NCBI GenBank assembly: GCA_964406605.1
Contig: CAYOSF010000015.1
Location: 1 to 64,000 of the forward strand
Origin: CAYOSF01 sp964406605
GTDB taxonomy: Bacteria > Chloroflexota > Dehalococcoidia > DSTF01 > RBG-16-68-14
Direction of reading: 5' to 3'
DNA length: 64,000 nucleotides
Within the stretch, counting starts at the first letter, position 1. Each line of letters starts with the position of its first letter. The translations under genes and the position numbers were made by a program. The notes under the pieces were generated by a model. It was given only the letters and a program-made list of their open reading frames with translations, made no database searches and had not been told where the DNA came from. Positions 1-7,694 of the stretch are shown here, piece after piece.

Positions 1-671
1 CCGGCTGGATAACGCTGGTCACCCTCGTCCTCGCCATACCGCTGGGCCTCATGACAGCCGTCTTCATCTCGGAGATAGCCCACCCGCGGGTGCGGCTGGT
101 GATCAAGTCCGTGGCGGAGCTGCTGGCGGGCGTGCCGACGATCATCTTCGCCTTCGTGGGGCTGGCACTGATCGTGCCGAGGCTCTACGACTATACGGGC
201 TGGGGAGCGGGCGGGCTGTCGGGGGTGGCCGCCGGCTTCGTCGTCTCCTTCGTGGCCGTCCCGCTCATCATCTCCATCGCCGATGACGCTTTGCAGGCGG
301 TGCCGGTGGACTTCAAGGAGAACGCCTACGCGCTGGGGTGCAACAAGCTGCAGGCGATCTGGTTCGTGATCGTGCCGGCGGCCATCTCCGGCATCACCGC
401 GGCGGTGATGCTGGGAATGGCCAGGGCGATCGGCGAGACGATGGTCGTCCTCATCCTCTCCGGCGGCAACAGCTCGATACCGATGGACCCGACGGAATCC
501 ATGCGCCCGATGACGGCAACCATCGCTGCGGGCTTCGGTAACGCGTCCGGCCAATCCCTCATCCGGCCGGCCCTCTACATGACCGGGACGATCCTGTTCG
601 TTCTGACGTTCTTCACGACCTGGATCGCCGACGCCGTTCTGGAACGGCAGCGAAGGAAGTTCGAAAGATGA
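1..671 (+). CDS. pstC: PstC, phosphate ABC transporter permease (3' part, cut by window start)
   Basis: Inner-membrane permease half of the high-affinity phosphate importer PstSCAB. The reading frame is open from base 3, in the same phase as the first ATG at 51, so the true start lies upstream and only about 220 C-terminal residues are seen. Hydrophobic segments alternate with the permease EAA-type loop (ENAYALGCNKLQAIWFVIVPAA, with the family G at the expected place) near bases 320-380. The stop overlaps pstA by 4 bases (ATGA), showing translational coupling. pstS is presumably upstream, outside the window. Pst operons are normally induced by phosphate limitation, but no promoter is visible here. 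Confidence 0.95.
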   Translation, partial: GWITLVTLVLAIPLGLMTAVFISEIAHPRVRLVIKSVAELLAGVPTIIFAFVGLALIVPRLYDYTGWGAGGLSGVAAGFVVSFVAVPLIISIADDALQAVPVDFKENAYALGCNKLQAIWFVIVPAAISGITAAVMLGMARAIGETMVVLILSGGNSSIPMDPTESMRPMTATIAAGFGNASGQSLIRPALYMTGTILFVLTFFTTWIADAVLERQRRKFER

Positions 672-1561
672 GCGTGCTGGCGCGTTCACCCCGCCATCAG
701 CGGCTTGACTTGCTCCAGAAGGGCGTCTTCAGCCTCACCCTCCTGACCACGGTCATGATCAGCCTGCCCGTCGCGGTCGTCGCCGCCTACGTCATCAACA
801 GGGGCGCGTCCGCCATCTCCTGGGAGTTTCTGTTCTCCGGGCCTGAAAAGGCCGGCCGCGAGGGGGGCTTCTTCCCGGTCATCGTCCTGACGATGTACGC
901 GCTTCTCATGGTGATGATCTTCGCCGTGCCGATCGGCGTGCTCTGTGCCGTCTACCTGGCGGAGTACGCTCGCCCCGGGCGGGTCCTGCGCCTGATCAAC
1001 CTGACGATCATCAACCTGGCGGGAGTCCCCTCCATCGTCTACGGACTGTTCGGCGCGGCGCTGTTCTTCGACGTGATAGGAACGGGGAAGGTCCTCTGGG
1101 TGGCCTCTGCGACCCTCGCCATGCAGGCGCTGGCGATCGTGATCACCAGCTCGCGAGAATCGCTTGCCTCCGTCCCGCGGGACATACGCGAGGGCTCGCT
1201 GGCGCTGGGCGTATCGAAACTGCACACGACGTTCTTCATCGCGCTTCCCCAGGCCGTTCCCGGGATCATCACGGGCAGCCTGCTGGCGATCAGCCGCGCC
1301 GCCGGCGAGACGGCGCCCATTCTCATAGTGGGGGCGATCGCCGCTACAAACGTCTCGTTGGGCCCGGGCGCCGTGGTAGACGAGCGTCCCCAGATGCTCT
1401 CCTACGAGCTCTACTATCGCATTACCGAGGGTCTGGGAACGCCGGACGAGAGGAAGTGGGGACTCGCTCTCGTGCTCCTGGCCATTGTCCTGTTCTTCAA
1501 CATCTCAGCGCTGCTGCTGCGGTACAAGATCCAGTCGTCCGGCTTGCAGAGAAGGGGCTAG
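668..1561 (+). CDS. pstA: PstA, phosphate ABC transporter permease
   Basis: Second permease of the phosphate importer, 297 aa, a normal length for the family. It has about six membrane segments, starting with one at residues 18-40. An EAA loop (DIREGSLALGVSKLHT, around residues 168-183) would contact the PstB ATPase. The ATG overlaps the pstC stop as ATGA, and pstB follows after 3 bases, so the genes are one transcription unit. The longer N-terminal periplasmic/extracellular loop with FSGPEKAGREGG is typical of PstA. Identification is by family resemblance and by order in the operon. Confidence 0.95.
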   Translation: MSVLARSPRHQRLDLLQKGVFSLTLLTTVMISLPVAVVAAYVINRGASAISWEFLFSGPEKAGREGGFFPVIVLTMYALLMVMIFAVPIGVLCAVYLAEYARPGRVLRLINLTIINLAGVPSIVYGLFGAALFFDVIGTGKVLWVASATLAMQALAIVITSSRESLASVPRDIREGSLALGVSKLHTTFFIALPQAVPGIITGSLLAISRAAGETAPILIVGAIAATNVSLGPGAVVDERPQMLSYELYYRITEGLGTPDERKWGLALVLLAIVLFFNISALLLRYKIQSSGLQRRG

Positions 1562-1564
1562 AAT

Positions 1565-2446
1565 ATGAGGGAAACGAGCACGCAAGTGGAGGCCCTTGAC
1601 CACCGGGACAGGCTCATAGAGATGGCCATTGCTCCCAAACCCCCGCTCACTGAGCGGCGCCCGCTCGAGGCAGCGCCCGTTGTCCTTCGTCTGGAGGATG
1701 TCAGCGTCAGCTATGGCGCTGCCCGGGCGGTCAACGGCGTCACCATGGACATCTACAAGAACCGTATTACCGCTCTCATCGGGCCCTCAGGCTGCGGCAA
1801 GAGTACTCTCCTCCGCTGCCTGAACCGCATGAACGACCTCATCCCCAACGCCCGGGTCGACGGCCGCATCCACCTGGACGGCGTGAACATCATGAGTCGT
1901 GAGGTGGATCCGGTTCAGGTACGCCGTCACGTCGGCATGGTCTTCCAGAAGCCCAACCCGTTCCCCATGTCGGTCCGAGACAACATCGCATTCGGACCCA
2001 AGCGGCTGGGTATCGGTTCCCGGCGCGATCTGAGCGAGATCGTGGAGAGGGCACTGCGGGACGCCGCCCTGTGGGACGAGGTGAAAGACAAGCTGGACGA
2101 TCCGGGGACTTCGCTATCAGGAGGTCAGCAGCAGCGGCTCTGCATCGCCCGCGTGCTGGCGGTCCAGCCTGAGATCATCCTTATGGACGAGCCCTGCTCA
2201 GCCCTCGATCCGATCGCCACCCTGAAGATCGAAGACCTCATGCGAGCCCTGGCGCGCGAATACACCATCGTCGTGGTCACGCACAACATGCAGCAGGCGG
2301 CGCGGGTGTCCGACTACACGGCCTACATGCTGCTGACGGGCGAGGGCGGCGCCGGCGAGCTGGTGGAGTACGGTCCCACGAGTGAGGTATTCACGAACCC
2401 GAGGGATAAACGCACCGAGGACTACATCACCGGGCGCTTCGGCTAG
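1565..2446 (+). CDS. pstB: PstB, phosphate ABC transporter ATPase
   Basis: ATPase that powers phosphate import through PstC and PstA. Walker A GPSGCGKST lies at residues 73-81, the signature LSGGQQQR near 180, and Walker B ILMDEPCSALDP near 205, followed by the switch histidine in VVVTHNMQQAAR. The protein is 293 aa, with about 38 extra residues before the ABC core compared with the usual 250-260 aa PstB. An internal ATG at 1622 would give a shorter form, but the 5' start sits 3 bases after pstA and is preferred. phoU follows 14 bases downstream. Confidence 0.95.
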   Translation: MRETSTQVEALDHRDRLIEMAIAPKPPLTERRPLEAAPVVLRLEDVSVSYGAARAVNGVTMDIYKNRITALIGPSGCGKSTLLRCLNRMNDLIPNARVDGRIHLDGVNIMSREVDPVQVRRHVGMVFQKPNPFPMSVRDNIAFGPKRLGIGSRRDLSEIVERALRDAALWDEVKDKLDDPGTSLSGGQQQRLCIARVLAVQPEIILMDEPCSALDPIATLKIEDLMRALAREYTIVVVTHNMQQAARVSDYTAYMLLTGEGGAGELVEYGPTSEVFTNPRDKRTEDYITGRFG

Positions 2447-2460
2447 CGAGGGAGCATGCG

Positions 2461-3126
2461 ATGACCCGCACCGCCTTCGACCGCCAACTCTCCGAGATTC
2501 AGCAGGACATGTTGATCCTTGCCGACATGGTAGAGAGCGCCATCGAGCGGGGCATCCAGGCGCTGAAGAACCGGGACGTGGAGCTGGCCCGACAGGTCAT
2601 CGCGGACGATCTGAAGGTCAACCGCAAGCGATACACGACCGAAGACAAGTGCCTGGAGCTGATCGCCACCCAGCAGCCGCTGGCGAGCGACCTGCGCACC
2701 ATCGTGGCGGTCCTGCACGCCATCGTCGACCTGGAGCGGATGGGCGACTACGCCGAAGGCATCGCCAAGGTTGCCATCATGCTGGCAGATGAGCCGCCGC
2801 TGGAGCCGTATCTCCATATCTCTCGTATGGCCCAGATCGCGAGCCGTATGCTGGCTGGGAGCCTTGATGCGTTCAAGGCGCGCGACGCGGACCGGGCGCG
2901 CGCGATCTGCAATGAGGACGACGAAGTGGATGCGCTCTACGATCAGGTCTACCGCGGCCTGGTCAGCAAGATGGTCAACGACCCGGAGACCATCGAGGGG
3001 GCCACCCGTCTCATGTGGGTGGCGCACAACCTGGAGCGCATCGCCGACCGCGTGACAAACCTGTGCGAGCGGGTCGTCTACCTGGTCGAGGGCAAGATCG
3101 AGGAGCTGAACGTCTCCAAGTACTGA
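2461..3126 (+). CDS. phoU: PhoU, phosphate transport regulator
   Basis: Cytoplasmic all-helical regulator that restrains Pst transport and PhoR signalling when phosphate is plentiful. It is 221 aa, the usual size, with two PhoU repeats. The repeat signature with conserved acidic/Arg residues appears as LERMGDYAEGIAK (around residue 90) and again as LERIADRVTNLCER (around residue 196). The first ATG follows GGGAGCATGCG. It is the last gene of the pst operon. No phoB/phoR pair is visible in the window. Confidence 0.95.
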   Translation: MTRTAFDRQLSEIQQDMLILADMVESAIERGIQALKNRDVELARQVIADDLKVNRKRYTTEDKCLELIATQQPLASDLRTIVAVLHAIVDLERMGDYAEGIAKVAIMLADEPPLEPYLHISRMAQIASRMLAGSLDAFKARDADRARAICNEDDEVDALYDQVYRGLVSKMVNDPETIEGATRLMWVAHNLERIADRVTNLCERVVYLVEGKIEELNVSKY

Positions 3127-3167
3127 GGCGGAGTGGACGCCGCCAGCGGGCCTCCCCAGGTGTCAAT

Positions 3168-3974
3168 CTAGGCGCCGACGGCCCTGAGGCACTGCTCGAG
3201 GAGCCGCATATCCTCCGCGAGCATGTCGGGCTTGTCCTTGGTGTAGACGCCCACGCAGACGGCATCTTGGGGCCGGAGCGCCCGTGCGACATGTGCGAAC
3301 GCTTCGTGCGGGTCAGTGCGGCCGGCCGCCAGCACCTTGTAGTGGATCACCGGACAGCCCAGGTCGCGGATGGTTTCCACCATGGCGTCGCGGTCCTCTT
3401 CGCGGTATCGCTCGTCCGCGTCGGCTGAATAGGCAGCGTCGTGGTAGCGGCTGAAGCTGTTGTAGTAGCAGCACATGTAGAAGTCGGCATCAGCATTTGC
3501 CTCGGCCCAGCGAAAGACCCTAGGGTCATGGCCGGCGACCCCGGCGGGCAGCCCTGCCCGCTTGATGAGCTCGAGGGCGGCCAAGATCTCGTCCGTCTGG
3601 CCCCGCTCCACTGCGGTGTCCATCACGCCGCCGTGGATGTAGCAGGCCTTCGCCCCGTTCGCGACGGCCACCAAGGCGCTCCGTTCGCTCGGGCCCAGCT
3701 CGGGACAGGTCTGTGCCAGCCACTGGATCCCGCCGCCTTCATCCCAATACTCCAGCAGCATCCTGATGATGTGCGCGTCCGCTCTCGCCGCCAGCGCGTT
3801 GATGCCGAGCGACTCGGCTTCACGCAGCGTGGCCTTGATACGCGCCACGGTGTAGTAGCGGCGCATGTCCCAATCGGTCTCCGTCCCCTGATGTGAGATG
3901 CCACTGAAGGGGTTGCCGCCGATGATCAGGCGACTGACCTTCAGGGAACCGATACGGGCGTGAGAGGAGGTCAT
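3168..3974 (-). CDS. Conserved hypothetical, aldo/keto-reductase-like TIM-barrel protein
   Basis: 268 aa soluble protein convergent with phoU. The start RLIIGGNPFSG and alternating strand/helix segments (IKATLREAESLGINALAARADAHII; GAKACYIHGGVMD; GLPAGVAGHDPRVF; GCPVIHYKVLAAGR; VCVGVYTKDKPD) look like the eight beta/alpha units of a TIM barrel. The general layout resembles aldo/keto-reductase relatives, but I do not see the full catalytic tetrad, so enzymatic activity is unproven. The neighbourhood of sugar and nucleoside hydrolases suggests a catabolic role (inference). There is no signal peptide. Confidence 0.6.
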   Translation of the reverse strand: MTSSHARIGSLKVSRLIIGGNPFSGISHQGTETDWDMRRYYTVARIKATLREAESLGINALAARADAHIIRMLLEYWDEGGGIQWLAQTCPELGPSERSALVAVANGAKACYIHGGVMDTAVERGQTDEILAALELIKRAGLPAGVAGHDPRVFRWAEANADADFYMCCYYNSFSRYHDAAYSADADERYREEDRDAMVETIRDLGCPVIHYKVLAAGRTDPHEAFAHVARALRPQDAVCVGVYTKDKPDMLAEDMRLLEQCLRAVGA

Positions 3975-4071
3975 CGTGGGATCCCTTGGCAGTCAGACAG
4001 CAGCCGCACCTACGATCAAGTCCGGGCGCAGTGCGGGGCCGCCCACGCTTCATGCGCACGCTATTCTGGCG

Positions 4072-4161
4072 CTGCCCTTCATTCTCGATACGGACGTGGG
4101 CCCCGATGTCGGCCGCGCGCTGGCGGACACCTGTTGCCCGGCGGTGGTGAGCGCGCTATAG
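4072..4161 (+). pseudogene. Nucleoside hydrolase 5'-end remnant
   Basis: Translating from 4072 gives LPFILDTDVGPDVGRALA, which matches the first residues of the intact nucleoside hydrolase at 6089 (LPFILDTDIGTDVDDALA). Over about 54 bases the two DNAs agree at roughly four of every five positions. The paired aspartates that bind calcium and ribose are replaced by Gly-Arg. Similarity then ends and a TAG closes the frame at 4161. I read it as a decayed relic of a second copy rather than a functional small protein. Confidence 0.65.
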
Positions 4162-4216
4162 AGGGCGGGAAACCGGGGAGAAGCCCACCGCCCGGGACGA
4201 AGGAGTTCGATAGAAC

Positions 4217-5792
4217 ATGACGGACGAGTACCAGATCTTCTGGGGCGAGGCGCACGACAATACGTACGCGACCGAGCCGCCGCACGCGCCCATCGACGAG
4301 GTCTTGCGCACGGGCGGCCCCTCACCTCGACTTCTACGCGGCGGCGTACTACACGGCCTGGTCGCCGGCGTTCCAGCGGACCGGGCCCGTCTCGGTGGGC
4401 GACGACCAGCGCGGCCTCATCCTCGAGGAATGGAAGAGCGAGGAGCGGCTTGCCCGCGAGTGGGAGGAGCTGCAGGCCGCGACGCGAGAAGCCCACGCGC
4501 CTGGCCGGTTCGTGACGTTTCCGGGCTACGAATGGCAGGGCGATGGCTCCGGAGGAGATCACAACGTGTTCTCGCTGCGGGAAGGGTTACCCATCTTCCG
4601 CGTCGATACCCTTGCCGAGCTGTACGAGTGTTTGCGCGGACGGGACGCGCTGGCGATCCCTCATCACACTGCCTACCGGCCGGGCCGGCGCGGGCGCGAC
4701 TGGTCGGTGTTCGATGAAGATCTCTCTCCCTTCGCCGAGATCTACTCGATCCACGGCTGCTCCGAGACGGACGAGGAGTGGATCGGGCTGCGCCGCAACC
4801 CGCACATGGGACCGGGCTTCGGCGGGGGAACCTACCAGGCCGCGCTGGACCGAGGCTATCACCTGGGAGCCATCTGCTCGACGGACAACTGGGGGAGGAT
4901 GCCGGGCCACTACGGCCGCGGCACGATGGCCTGCGTGGCGCGAGAGCTCACGCGGGAGGGGCTCTGGGAGGCGTTCAAGGCGCGCCGCGTCTACGGGGTA
5001 ACGGGGGACCGGATCCGGCTGGACTTCCGCATCAACGATGCCCCGATGGGAGAGATCACGCGCGCGAAAGGGGAGCGGGAGATCTCAGTGAAGGTGGAGG
5101 GCTGCGACGCGCTGGACCGGATCGAGGTGCTGCGGAACGGGCGGGTCATCGCCACGCACTGCCATCAGGGCACGTGGGAGTGGCCGCGCCCCGGCAGCAG
5201 ATCGAGGTTCAAGATGCGAGTCGAGGCGGGCTGGGGTCCGCGGCGCGAAGAGGTCGAGATGACGGACCGGGAATGGGAGGGGGAGCTGAGCGTCGCCGGC
5301 GGGCGGTTCCTGGCATCGGACCCATGCTGGGTCTCGCCGGGACAGTCGCGGCCGGTCCTGAGCGGCGAGAAGGCGACGTTCCGGCTGCGGACTCCGCAAT
5401 CGGCAGGCCGCAGGGCTCACGAGAACGCCAACGTGTTCGAGTTCGAGGCGGACCCCTCGGCGGAACTGCGGATCAAGCTCAACGGCCTGGAGGAGCGCGG
5501 CTCCGTGGCGGCGTTTGGCGAGGGCAGCCGCGAGATGTGGTTCAGGGACGATTGCGTGCGGATGCTGCAGGAGCGGCGCGGCATCGAGCCCGGCTTGGCT
5601 CAGCGCGACGATATCTACCACCATGTCGCCTACAAGGCGAAGATCCACCGCCCTATCCCGGAGCGCGGATACAGGACGGAGTTCTCGGTCGTCGACGATG
5701 AACCGCTGCAGCGCGAGGTGAACTACCGGGTGCGGGTCGAGCAGCGCAACGGGCAGCGGGCGTGGTCCAGCCCGATTTGGGTGCGTCCCTAG
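4217..5792 (+). pseudogene. PHP/DUF3604-like metallohydrolase with a frameshift
   Basis: The N-terminus (MTDEYQIFWGEAHDNTY...) begins at ATG 4217. It stays in phase until about 4313, where the coding phase jumps by one base inside ACGGGCGGCCCCT. Removing one G restores DEVLRTAAPHLDFYAAAYYTAW and continues to the stop at 5792, for about 525 aa in total. Metal-site-like segments are GEAHDN, TFPGYEW, GDHNVF, IPHHTAY and ICSTDNWG. The order resembles PHP-like hydrolases of the CehA/McbA/DUF3604 type, which hydrolyse esters or phosphoesters. Either this is a sequencing error in a G/C run or the gene is broken. The C-terminal half is a beta-rich domain of unknown role. Confidence 0.6.
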
Positions 5793-5869
5793 AGCACCGG
5801 ACAGAAGCGAGTGCCCCTCAGACTTAATGCGTGCGAATGGGCTACTCTTGCGCCGGCGGAGCCAGCGAC

Positions 5870-5942
5870 CTGTCATGCTGAGCGGCGCGAAGCATCTCGC
5901 GCATCGCGAGAGGCGAGACCCTTCGCTTCGCTCAGGGTGACC
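5870..5942. repeat. Imperfect palindromic intergenic repeat
   Basis: The left arm TGTCATGCTGAGCGGCGCGA and the right arm TTCGCTTCGCTCAGGGTGAC are near reverse complements. Between them lies a second inverted pair, CTCGC-GCAT-CGCGAG. The element sits alone between the PHP-like gene and the nucleoside hydrolase. Its form matches a widespread class of dispersed palindromic repeats ('TGTCATTCTGAGCGAAGCGAAG' type) known from Chloroflexota and other phyla. I saw no second copy in this window. Confidence 0.7.
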
Positions 5943-6076
5943 GTGCACTGCGCTTTCCTCGGAATCGGGTTGGGTCGGCGAAAGACGCGTTTCACCCATC
6001 ACGTGCTCGGCCATGCCTTGGCCGGGCTGGTCTCGCGGCTCCGGACACGCGCTTTCTGCCGGACAGCCGCAGCCTG

Positions 6077-6082
6077 TAGGAT
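6077..6082 (+). promoter_or_regulatory. Possible -10 box for a leaderless transcript
   Basis: TAGGAT lies 6 bases before the ATG at 6089, and no purine-rich ribosome-binding site is present. A weak TTCTGC sits 17 bases upstream of it. This geometry would place the transcript start at the start codon. It is suggestive only. Confidence 0.3.
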
Positions 6083-6088
6083 CCAGAC

Positions 6089-7009
6089 ATGACGCTCCCC
6101 TTCATCCTCGATACGGACATCGGCACCGACGTCGACGACGCGCTGGCGCTCGCGTTCGCGCTGCGGCACCGGGAACTCGATCTGCGCGCCGTCACGACGG
6201 TGTCGGGCGACGCGATACGCCGGGCGCGCATCGCGAAGAAGCTGCTCTTGCTGGCGGGGCGCGACGACATCGAGGTGGCGGTGGGTGTGAGCAGCGAACC
6301 CCAGCCGGGCGGCCGCAACGCAGAGTTCGGCCACGAGGGCGAGGGGCTGCTGGAGCCAGGTGAGGAGTTGGCCGTTTCGCCGAGGGACGGCGTCACGCTG
6401 CTGCTCGAGGAGTGCGCCGCGCATCAGTACGAGGTCGCGACGGTGGGCATGCAATCGAACATGGCGGCGGCGCTGGAGCGCGCCCCGGCGTTCGCGGAGC
6501 ATGTGCCGCGCGTGACGGTGATGGGCGGCGTCTTCGCGCCGGTGCGGTTCCTGGGCGCGACGCTGCCACCGTCGATCGATCACAACCTGAACGTCGACCA
6601 GACGGCGTCGCTGCGGGCGCTCAATGCGGGCATCCCGACGCTCTACGTGCCCGGCGACGTGACGATGGGGGCGTGGCTTACGTCATCGCAGCTCGAGCGG
6701 CTGCGCAAGGGCGACGCGCTGTGCCGGGCGCTGGCGCAACAGATCGACGTGTGGACGCCGGTCTTGCGCCGGCTGACCGGCGGCGCGCTCCCCGACGAGT
6801 ACGTGGCGCTGCTGCACGACCCGCTGGCGGTGGCCTGCATGGTCGACCGGCGTTTCGTGAAGTGGGTGCAGATGCCGGTGACGGTCGCGATGCACGACGG
6901 CTGCGTGCGCACGTTCGTGGACCCGGCGGCAGGCCACGAGGCCGAGGTGATCGCGTCGGTGGACGCGCATAGGTTCGCGGAGTTCTGGCTGGAGACGGTG
7001 CTGGGGTAA
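6089..7009 (+). CDS. Inosine/uridine-preferring nucleoside hydrolase family protein
   Basis: Hydrolyses the N-glycosidic bond of ribonucleosides in salvage or catabolism. The family calcium/ribose motif is DTDIGTDVDD at residues 8-17. A mid-protein VATVGMQSNMAAAL strand-helix, an MGGVF loop, DHNLNVD (around residue 168) and the C-terminal metal-ligand segment LLHDPLAV (around residue 250) follow in normal order. It is 306 aa, typical for the family. Fragments related to both its 5' and 3' ends lie nearby (4072 and 7584), so the locus has been duplicated or rearranged. Substrate preference cannot be told from sequence. Confidence 0.9.
   Translation: MTLPFILDTDIGTDVDDALALAFALRHRELDLRAVTTVSGDAIRRARIAKKLLLLAGRDDIEVAVGVSSEPQPGGRNAEFGHEGEGLLEPGEELAVSPRDGVTLLLEECAAHQYEVATVGMQSNMAAALERAPAFAEHVPRVTVMGGVFAPVRFLGATLPPSIDHNLNVDQTASLRALNAGIPTLYVPGDVTMGAWLTSSQLERLRKGDALCRALAQQIDVWTPVLRRLTGGALPDEYVALLHDPLAVACMVDRRFVKWVQMPVTVAMHDGCVRTFVDPAAGHEAEVIASVDAHRFAEFWLETVLG
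6975..7008. repeat. 34-bp direct repeat, copy 1 (3' end of nucleoside hydrolase)
   Basis: The last codons of the nucleoside hydrolase, from TCGCGGAGTTCTGG to GCTGGGGTA, recur without mismatch at 7584-7617. The two copies bracket about 575 bases that contain the GRAM-like gene. Confidence 0.9.
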
Positions 7010-7015
7010 GGGGCG

Positions 7016-7441
7016 CTACGATGCCGTTGCCGAGTTAATAGCCTCGCACCACTCCTCAGTCGTCTCCGTGGAGAACCAGAAGGCAGGAGGCCAGAGACGG
7101 CGCTTCGCAACAAGAAACCTATGCTCCTGCTCGTCGGTGATGAGGACGAGACCCCCGCTGCGTCCCCATAGCAGAGTCGTCACCGCATCTCCACGCACTT
7201 CGCACCCCCGAAGCCTTTTCAGTGGGATTTCGACTGCGCGCGGAGCAACAAAGGGGATAGTCAGCCGTCCTCTTCGCCAGATGATCCGCTCTGTCGTCAA
7301 GTACAACCAACCATCGCCGAAGGTGGCGACTCTCCATCCCCCACGAGCGGGCCGAAACAGGCGCGCACCGGCCTTTCTCAAGACCCGTTCGTTGGGCGTC
7401 AAGCCGAGCTTGTTGCGCGACTGTTCCCGCACCGCTCTCAA
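7016..7441 (-). CDS. GRAM/PH-like domain protein
   Basis: 141 aa cytoplasmic protein of unknown function. After a basic helix (KLGLTPNERVLRKAGARL) comes a beta-rich core. Its strand GWLYLTTERIIWRRG and the later IPLKRLRGCEV and HRFLVAKR match the pattern of bacterial GRAM/PH-like domains, which form small barrels that bind membranes or proteins. It ends with an amphipathic helix (ETTEEWCEAINSA). It lies opposite to its neighbours, exactly between two 34-bp direct repeats, so it may be a late insertion. No signal peptide or membrane helix is seen. Confidence 0.65.
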   Translation of the reverse strand: MRAVREQSRNKLGLTPNERVLRKAGARLFRPARGGWRVATFGDGWLYLTTERIIWRRGRLTIPFVAPRAVEIPLKRLRGCEVRGDAVTTLLWGRSGGLVLITDEQEHRFLVAKRRLWPPAFWFSTETTEEWCEAINSATAS

Positions 7442-7583
7442 CCTCGTTCGTTAGGGTCCCGCCGTGCTTCCGTCGTCTGGTCCACCTCGTGCTGTGAGAT
7501 TCCCTCTGTGCAGTCAGTATCGGCGGCCTGCGACCGCTTCACAACGGTCTCGGCGGCATCCGTCAATCGGTCAGTCGTGGGGG

Positions 7584-7617
7584 TCGCGGAGTTCTGGCTG
7601 GAGACGGTGCTGGGGTA
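7584..7617. repeat. 34-bp direct repeat, copy 2
   Basis: Identical to 6975-7008, with similar GGGGC bases after both copies. Here it is not part of a coding region and lies 77 bases upstream of the GH4 gene. It is a relic of the 3' end of a nucleoside hydrolase gene, or the footprint of a recombination event that introduced 7009-7583. Confidence 0.9.
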
Positions 7618-7694
7618 GGGGCATGTCGTCTCGGCCGGAGATGGGCTATCGTGGGATCGGACCGGTAGGACGACCAGGAGACGAGGAGTTCGCC

